Shown here: positions 9,075 to 14,813 of the stretch, one piece after another | Position numbering within the stretch: position 1 is the first letter of the stretch | How the letters are laid out: each line of letters opens with the position of its first letter | Source of the DNA: Acanthamoeba lenticulata | Taxonomy: Eukaryota; Discosea; Longamoebia; Acanthamoebidae | Assembly (NCBI GenBank): GCA_002179805.1 | Contig: NAVB01000679.1 | Span: forward strand, 1-14,813 | Direction: 5' to 3' | Length of the DNA stretch: 14,813 nt | Translations under genes and position numbers: made by a program | The notes under the pieces: model-generated | Database searches by the model: none | Told to the model about the DNA's origin: nothing | Seen by the model: the letters and a program-made list of their open reading frames with translations, nothing else

Positions 9075-9623
9075 CTTGATGTAGAGCTCGTACACCTCCT
9101 GCAAGAAGTACTTGATCCCATCCTCGTTTTTTGTGTTGTGCAGCACCATGAAGCGCTCGTCTGTTGTTGTTTGCACCAATAGATCAGCTGACGACGGCAG
9201 CACTGAAGGATGGTTGGGCGTGACGTACGCCCGGCCGTCACAAAGGCAGAAACAAAGTACTTGTCGTTATACTTGTCCACCACCTTGAGGTACCTGTCGT
9301 GCCATGAGGTGAGTGAGCTGTGGTGGCAGCGCTCTAGCAAGAGAACACGTACAGTTGGGGGTTCTTCCACACGTGCTCGTCCACAAGGTCGAGGGCAGCA
9401 TGAATCACGAACTGGGCTTCAGGTTGCTGCGACGTTTCCTTCTGCACGAGCAAAGGGACCCAAAGATGTGCATTTTCAATATTTATCATGTAAAATAAAT
9501 CAGTAATAAATAAATACGTACTTTCGCACCAGCAAACTCAATCTCAAAAAGGGGGTTGTCCCGTTTGCCAACGATTATGAAGGAGTAGTAGTATGATGCC
9601 CCACCACCAAGGGACATCGCCAT
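9075..9623 (-). CDS. TRAPPC2: TRAPP complex subunit 2 (sedlin/Trs20) homologue
   Basis: Core subunit of the TRAPP tethering complexes, Rab exchange factors acting in ER-Golgi and Golgi traffic (family knowledge). Exons: 9623-9522, 9441-9353, 9293-9229, 9160-9075, phases agree. Start ATG at 9623, at the beginning of MAMSLGGGASYYYSFIIVG. The longin fold is clear and collinear with human sedlin: FIIVGKRDNPLFEIEF, QFVIHAALDLVDEHVW, YLKVVDKYNDKYFVSAFVTAG, H-x-RFMVLHNTKNEDGIKYF, LQEVYELYIK. The codon for the His after VTAG is rebuilt across an intron, which supports the junction. After IK (residue 114) the usual final segment of about 30 residues (NPFYEPNSPI and the last helix in human) is not found. 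The frame either runs into a short tail ending DGQNE and a stop at 8918-8916, or continues into the FMO. Confidence 0.88.
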
Positions 9624-9721
9624 TTTGTTACTGCAGATCTCAGCCTGGAGGAAAAACGCACAAATACAAAAGGAAACTGCCGACTAAAAGCAACTCTATT
9701 TTGTTTCTGCTACGTCACCAC
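9624..9721. promoter_or_regulatory. 98-base bidirectional promoter between TRAPPC2 and MYDGF
   Basis: The start codons of TRAPPC2 (minus) and MYDGF (plus) are separated by only 98 bases, which must hold both leaders and promoters. Visible elements are an A-rich segment (about 9650-9672) and TACGTCA at 9711-9717, five bases before the MYDGF ATG. On the other strand this reads TGACGTA, a CRE/UPRE-like core. Confidence 0.6.
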
Positions 9722-10522
9722 ATGAAGGGTCTGGTGCTTGTCCTGGTGGCCTTGTTGGCCTTGGCAACTTCAGTAGCAAGCAAGGAGGGCATTGTCGAGG
9801 AGGACTTTCACTTGCGTCCTGGTGTGGAGGAACAGAGTGTTCGACTCGTTTCGGTACGCGCTGAGAGATGGAGGAGCAGCATTTGCTTTGGCTCGCAGGT
9901 AATTTGCTCACTGTGCGAGATTACGTAGGAGGAGGCTGGTGTGGCATGCACGTTCACCTACCGGTGTAGCGGAGGCACAGGCGAGAACTGGAAGATTAGC
10001 CTCGAACCGCTCGAGGGCAGCACCTACACATGCACAGTGGGCCGGCCCAACCCGCCGTCCTACCTTCTCATGAGCCACTTCCTTCTAGCACTTGAACCCG
10101 TGGGCACTGGAGCCAGCGTCAAGCTCACGGAGGCCGAGCTCAGTGTACGTACACTGTCGCTCCCTGCTCGCTACGAGCACTCGCGTAGTGGCACTCAACC
10201 GTACCCCCACCGTAGGGCGGTGGTAAGCAAGTGCCCAGCAGCCAGTATGTGGTGGACACCGAGCTGGCCCAAGGTGCGCCACCTAGACTCCTGGAGGCGG
10301 GGTTCTGTTCAACTCAACCACTGCTCTTTGTCGCGGCTGACATCCACCGCCACCAACCTCTTCCCCCCCCCCCGACCCTGGCCAGTGCGTCCGTCCGAGT
10401 CGTGGGGAGGATCGCTCGAGCTGGCGCGCGCCGTCGTGGAGATCGAGAAGAAGAAGCAGCCAGAGAAGAAGAAGCGGAAGGGAGTCAAGAAGACCAACAA
10501 GCCCCCCAAGGAGGAGCTCTAA
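9722..10522 (+). CDS. MYDGF: Myeloid-derived growth factor (MYDGF / UPF0556) family protein, ER-targeted
   Basis: Four exons: 9722-9853, 9929-10144, 10216-10273, 10386-10522; 180 residues against 173 in human. Residues 1-20 are a signal peptide (MKGLVLVLVALLALATSVAS). The body aligns with human MYDGF over its length: HLRPGV, ACTFTYRCSGGTGENWKISL, STYTCTVGRP and SYLLMSHF, KLTEAELS, and the final RPSE...LELARAVVEIE. The two cysteines of the conserved pair (CTFTY and YTCTV) are kept. The protein ends KEEL, comparable to the human RTEL retrieval signal, so residence in the ER/Golgi is likely. An extra Lys-rich tail (KKKQPEKKKRKGVKK) lies before KEEL. The role in a unicellular host is unknown; the human protein is a secreted/ER paracrine factor. 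Intron 3 holds an 11-base C run before its acceptor. Confidence 0.88.
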
Positions 10523-10858
10523 GGGCCCAACTGCGCGAAAACAAAAGGCGTGGCATGTGAGGTGTAGAGCACACAGACATCGTAAAAACAGACAGCGGCG
10601 ATCCTCAATCAGCCAACAGGATGGCCACAAAACCGGGACCACCACAGGGAACGATAATTGGGGGTGGCCTTCATTTCGGAGGAGGCAATTACCCGCGCCA
10701 CGAGGGCCAACACCACGAGAAAACAAAGACAACAACGGACCATCGCCTCCAGGAAGAGAAGAACAAGGACAAGGCGTAAACTGTACAGAGGGCTCGTGAG
10801 CTAATTTGTAATCTACAAATCAAAAGAGAGCGAAAGCAAAAAGGAAGGTTGAATCAGA
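10523..10858 (+). other. Intergenic region MYDGF to Ras-like GTPase
   Basis: These 336 bases must contain the MYDGF 3' end and the promoter and leader of the GTPase gene. No AATAAA, no TATA box and no convincing small gene were seen. The segment just before the GTPase start is A-rich (about 10801-10858). Confidence 0.5.
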
Positions 10859-11837
10859 ATGCCCCGCCGAGGAAAGAAGAAGGATCTGCCTCTCCACAAG
10901 ATCATCGTGGTGGGTGCGGGTGGTGTGGGCAAGTCAGCGCTTACCCTCCAATTTATGTATGGCGACTTTGTGGAAGAGTACGTATCGCATTCAACTCTCG
11001 TTTTCGTTCTTGCCCCTGGTTTCTGATATCAAACAAAATCAAATTCTCCTTTTCACAATCGTGACTTCAGATATGATCCAACATCTGCCGATTCTTACCG
11101 GTACGAACCACAACCGCTTTCCCATCTGCAAACGTTCTACTTACGTGGGGCAATTTTTTGGGCTTTGCAGAAAAAAGATTACCGTTGATGGTGAGGAAAT
11201 GCAACTGGACATCCTCGACACCGCTGGACAAGAGGAGTATGCGGGTACTACGCCGTGCACTCTTCGTCTCCTTCTCCCTCGCCAACTTTCTTGTCGACTT
11301 ACGCGCTGCGCCCTACGCACAGCGATGAGGGACAACTACTATCGCACGGGCGAGGGCTTCCTGTGCGTGTACTCTATCACCATCGAGGACAGCTACAGGC
11401 TCCTCACCAACTTCCACGAGCAAATTCTACGAGTCACCGAGAATGACGGCGTACGTCCAGCCCCCACCCATATGAAGATGAGCTGCAGCCTTCTCACAGC
11501 GCCCTGCATTTGGGGAGGACCCGACAGATCCCCTTCCTCGTCGCTGGCAACAAGGCCGACCTCGAGGACAAGCGACAGGTGACGAAGCAGCAGGGCCTCG
11601 AGCTCGCTCAAAAGTTCAACGCGCCCTTCCTCGAGGTTCGGCTCGTCCTCAGCCGCGTTTTTCTCTTCTTTTTTCTTCTTTTGGTTGGCTGCGCCAAGCT
11701 GACTTGCTCTCTGCTCGGCGTAGACATCGGCCAAGAAAAACATCAACGTGACCGAGGCCTTCTTCGAGCTTGTCAGGAGGATCAAGGCTTGCAAGAGCGT
11801 GGGTGGCGAAGAGGGCAAAAAGTGCATCCTACAGTAG
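10859..11837 (+). CDS. Ras-family small GTPase, Ral/Ras-like, with CaaX box
   Basis: Membrane-bound GTP switch. Exons: 10859-10977, 11071-11100, 11171-11244, 11323-11450, 11528-11635, 11724-11837; 190 residues, phases agree. All G motifs are intact: G1 GAGGVGKSA (Gly at the Ras-12 and -13 positions), G2 with the effector Thr in [13 protein letters not shown]3 [13 protein letters not shown] (catalytic Gln present), G4 NKAD, G5 E-TSAK split by an intron. Switch I and the following strand ([16 protein letters not shown]) are closer to Ral (YEPTKADSYRKK) than to classical Ras (YDPTIEDSYRKQ). [14 protein letters not shown] is shared by both groups. The C-terminus CILQ is a CaaX box; Gln at the last position predicts farnesylation. 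The tail is short, with only GKK before the Cys as basic residues. A 30-base exon carries switch I. Placement in Ras or Ral would need a tree. Confidence 0.9.
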
Positions 11838-12152
11838 AGATGGGGAGCGAATAGCGATAGTGAGCAGCTTCACTCTACCCCGACCAACTTCATTCCTTTC
11901 AAGCCGCCTCGTTTTTTTTTTCCATGCGTTCACTTGGCGCATTCTCTTGTTGATAATCAGTTCTCCTTCTCGCGACACGCGTATGTTTGGCCTCTTTGTG
12001 CCCTCTCTGAGCAGGCCTGGTGTGCTTGCTTCGCTGACAATAAGCGATAAAGACCTCTTTTTCTTGTCACGCCGTGCCCCCGCCAGATCGGAGCTGCCCT
12101 TCACGTGAGTAGTGAGCCCACCCAACGGCCACGCGTTGGGTTGGCGCGTGAC

Positions 12153-12260
12153 TGACTCATTGTCTGAGTCTTCCAAGCGGCGAATTGGGCTGTGTGCCCC
12201 GCAAACGACGCGACGTGTGCCCCAGCGCGTAAGGAGGCTGCCCGACGGGTGCGTGACTCA
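12153..12260. promoter_or_regulatory. Cluster of three AP-1/Gcn4-type sites (TGACTCA)
   Basis: TGACTCA at 12153-12159, TGAGTC at 12165-12170 (forming an inverted repeat GACTCA-5 bases-TGAGTC with the first) and TGACTCA again at 12254-12260. Such sites bind bZIP factors in other eukaryotes. They lie 170-275 bases upstream of the AHCY start codon; the third would be within the first candidate leader intron. Confidence 0.45.
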
Positions 12261-12300
12261 TCTCATTCCCCAATTTTTCCCACCACTGCAGGCCGGCAGG

Positions 12301-12312
12301 ATGCGGAGTTAG
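12301..12312 (+). other. Three-codon upstream ORF (Met-Arg-Ser-stop) in the AHCY leader
   Basis: ATG CGG AGT TAG, the only leader ATG near the gene. Its stop codon ends exactly at the predicted donor of the second leader intron. If both leader introns are real, the exon carrying it is only 21 bases (12292-12312). It could lower or regulate translation of AHCY. Confidence 0.4.
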
Positions 12313-12373
12313 GTAAGCGACACGCACTTACAAACGGAACGGGCCGGCCCGTATTTCTTTGTCGTTCCTCCAG
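12313..12373 (+). other. Probable 5'UTR intron of AHCY
   Basis: Good donor (TTAG/gtaagc) and acceptor with pyrimidine tract (ttcctccag), 61 bases, similar to other introns in the window. It lies wholly upstream of the start codon at 12428. Confidence 0.5.
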
Positions 12374-12427
12374 GCCCCGTTCACCTCCCCAGCCTCGACT
12401 CTCGTATCTTTCTCCTCTCAATCCACC

Positions 12428-14443
<2,016 letters not shown>

Positions 14444-14604
14444 ATTACTTGCGCTTGAGCGTGTTCTTCTGTTCCCAGCCTTTTTGTTCTCCAGTAGAAG
14501 GTCCACATAAAACCTAAATCCTCAATACCTTGTGTCCTCTCCACCTCCGGGCCCTTCCGTTTCTCTTTCGTGTGCTCACGAAAAGAGCAAATAGAAAGAA
14601 TAAT

Positions 14605-14610
14605 AATAAA
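14605..14610 (+). terminator. AATAAA polyadenylation signal candidate for AHCY
   Basis: AATAAA within an A-rich stretch about 160 bases after the AHCY stop codon and 53 bases before the next start codon. An earlier ATAAAA at about 14507 is an alternative. Confidence 0.5.
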
Positions 14611-14662
14611 AAAAACAATCCAATTGATCGACAAAAGATAAAAAGCAAGCCCTTCGACTAGC

Positions 14663-14813
14663 ATGGCTGTGGCTGAGGTGGAGGAAGAGGTGGAGAACTT
14701 GTTTTTGCTTGGCCGCTTTGAGGAGGCGTTCGATGTGTGCCACTCTACGCTCGAGTGGCTTGCTGATCGTGGGCCATCACCCCTTCACATGGGATTAACC
14801 ACCGTCCCAGCCC
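14663..14813 (+). CDS. 5' part of an unknown gene, cut by the window edge
   Basis: ATG at 14663, open for 50 codons to the edge. It begins MAVAEVEEEVENLFLLGRF and continues EEAFDVCHSTLEWLADRG. The acidic start is followed by an amphipathic helix pair with a TPR-like look (LLGRFEEAFDVCHSTL). This resembles the first helices of TPR-like proteins such as peroxisomal PEX26/APEM9, but the segment is too short to assign. After about codon 36 the frame could already be intron sequence, since a possible donor (gtgggc) follows GATC. Confidence 0.5.
   Translation, partial: MAVAEVEEEVENLFLLGRFEEAFDVCHSTLEWLADRGPSPLHMGLTTVPA

Larger units (their letters stand above)
11838..12427 (+). promoter_or_regulatory. 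GTPase 3' region and AHCY promoter/leader
   Basis: No coding gene of its own was supported. The left part (to about 12080) is pyrimidine-rich with short T runs and should hold the GTPase 3' end. From about 12100 there are inverted repeats (CCCAACG at 12121-12127 with CGTTGGG at 12134-12140) and TGACTCA-type sites. Two probable leader introns lie at 12229-12291 (gtaagg to ctgcag) and 12313-12373 (gtaagc to ctccag). The AHCY start codon has a good context, CCACCATGC. Confidence 0.55.

Noticed and set aside
8945..9370. Alternative minus frame over TRAPPC2 exons as a separate start for FMO
   Set aside because: Its ATG (in GAGGATGGG) gives a frame that reaches the possible donor at 8989 in phase 2, not the phase 1 needed by the FMO exon, and the peptide has no FMO similarity.
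10386..10560. Arg/Glu-rich alternative frame over MYDGF exon 4
   Set aside because: The frame fixed by intron phase gives the conserved LELARAVVEIE strand and the KEEL end; the other frame has no similarity to the family.

Overview
The window is nuclear DNA from an intron-rich, GC-rich, gene-dense microbial eukaryote. Every confident gene is split by short (about 60-230 base) GT-AG introns, intergenic gaps are mostly 80-600 bases, and coding exons favour C or G at third positions. The gene set (CRL4-type WD40 receptor, TRAPP subunit, Ras, MYDGF, AdoHcy hydrolase) is eukaryotic. Gene density, intron style and GC content fit a free-living amoebozoan such as Acanthamoeba. That assignment is my inference from style, not from a marker gene. 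No bacterial operons, mobile elements, CRISPR arrays or tRNA/rRNA genes were seen.

Layout from left to right. Minus strand: a DCAF11/WDR23-like WD40 gene running off the left edge, preceded on the same strand by a TPR protein gene with a long low-complexity insert. The two can be joined in frame. After a 380-base divergent promoter region, the plus strand carries a 7-exon gene for a secreted protein of about 896 residues made of two trypsin/V8-like domains, both lacking the catalytic residues. It converges, with only 80 bases between stop codons, on a 16-exon flavin-containing monooxygenase (FMO) on the minus strand. The FMO has no start codon of its own and appears to be spliced in frame to a TRAPPC2/sedlin gene upstream. 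A 98-base divergent spacer separates TRAPPC2 from a plus-strand MYDGF homologue with an ER-retrieval-like tail. Then follow a Ral/Ras-type small GTPase with a CaaX end, a S-adenosylhomocysteine hydrolase (AHCY) with probable leader introns and a three-codon upstream ORF, and the first 50 codons of another gene at the right edge.

Most genes are housekeeping or trafficking genes with no evident shared pathway. Exceptions are MYDGF and TRAPPC2, two early-secretory-pathway genes sharing one short promoter region. Points that stand out are the double pseudoprotease, the two possible same-strand gene fusions, and an unusual 5' splice-site preference (GTAC, often GTACG). Exon boundaries were derived by hand from reading frame, splice dinucleotides and phase agreement; none was checked against RNA.
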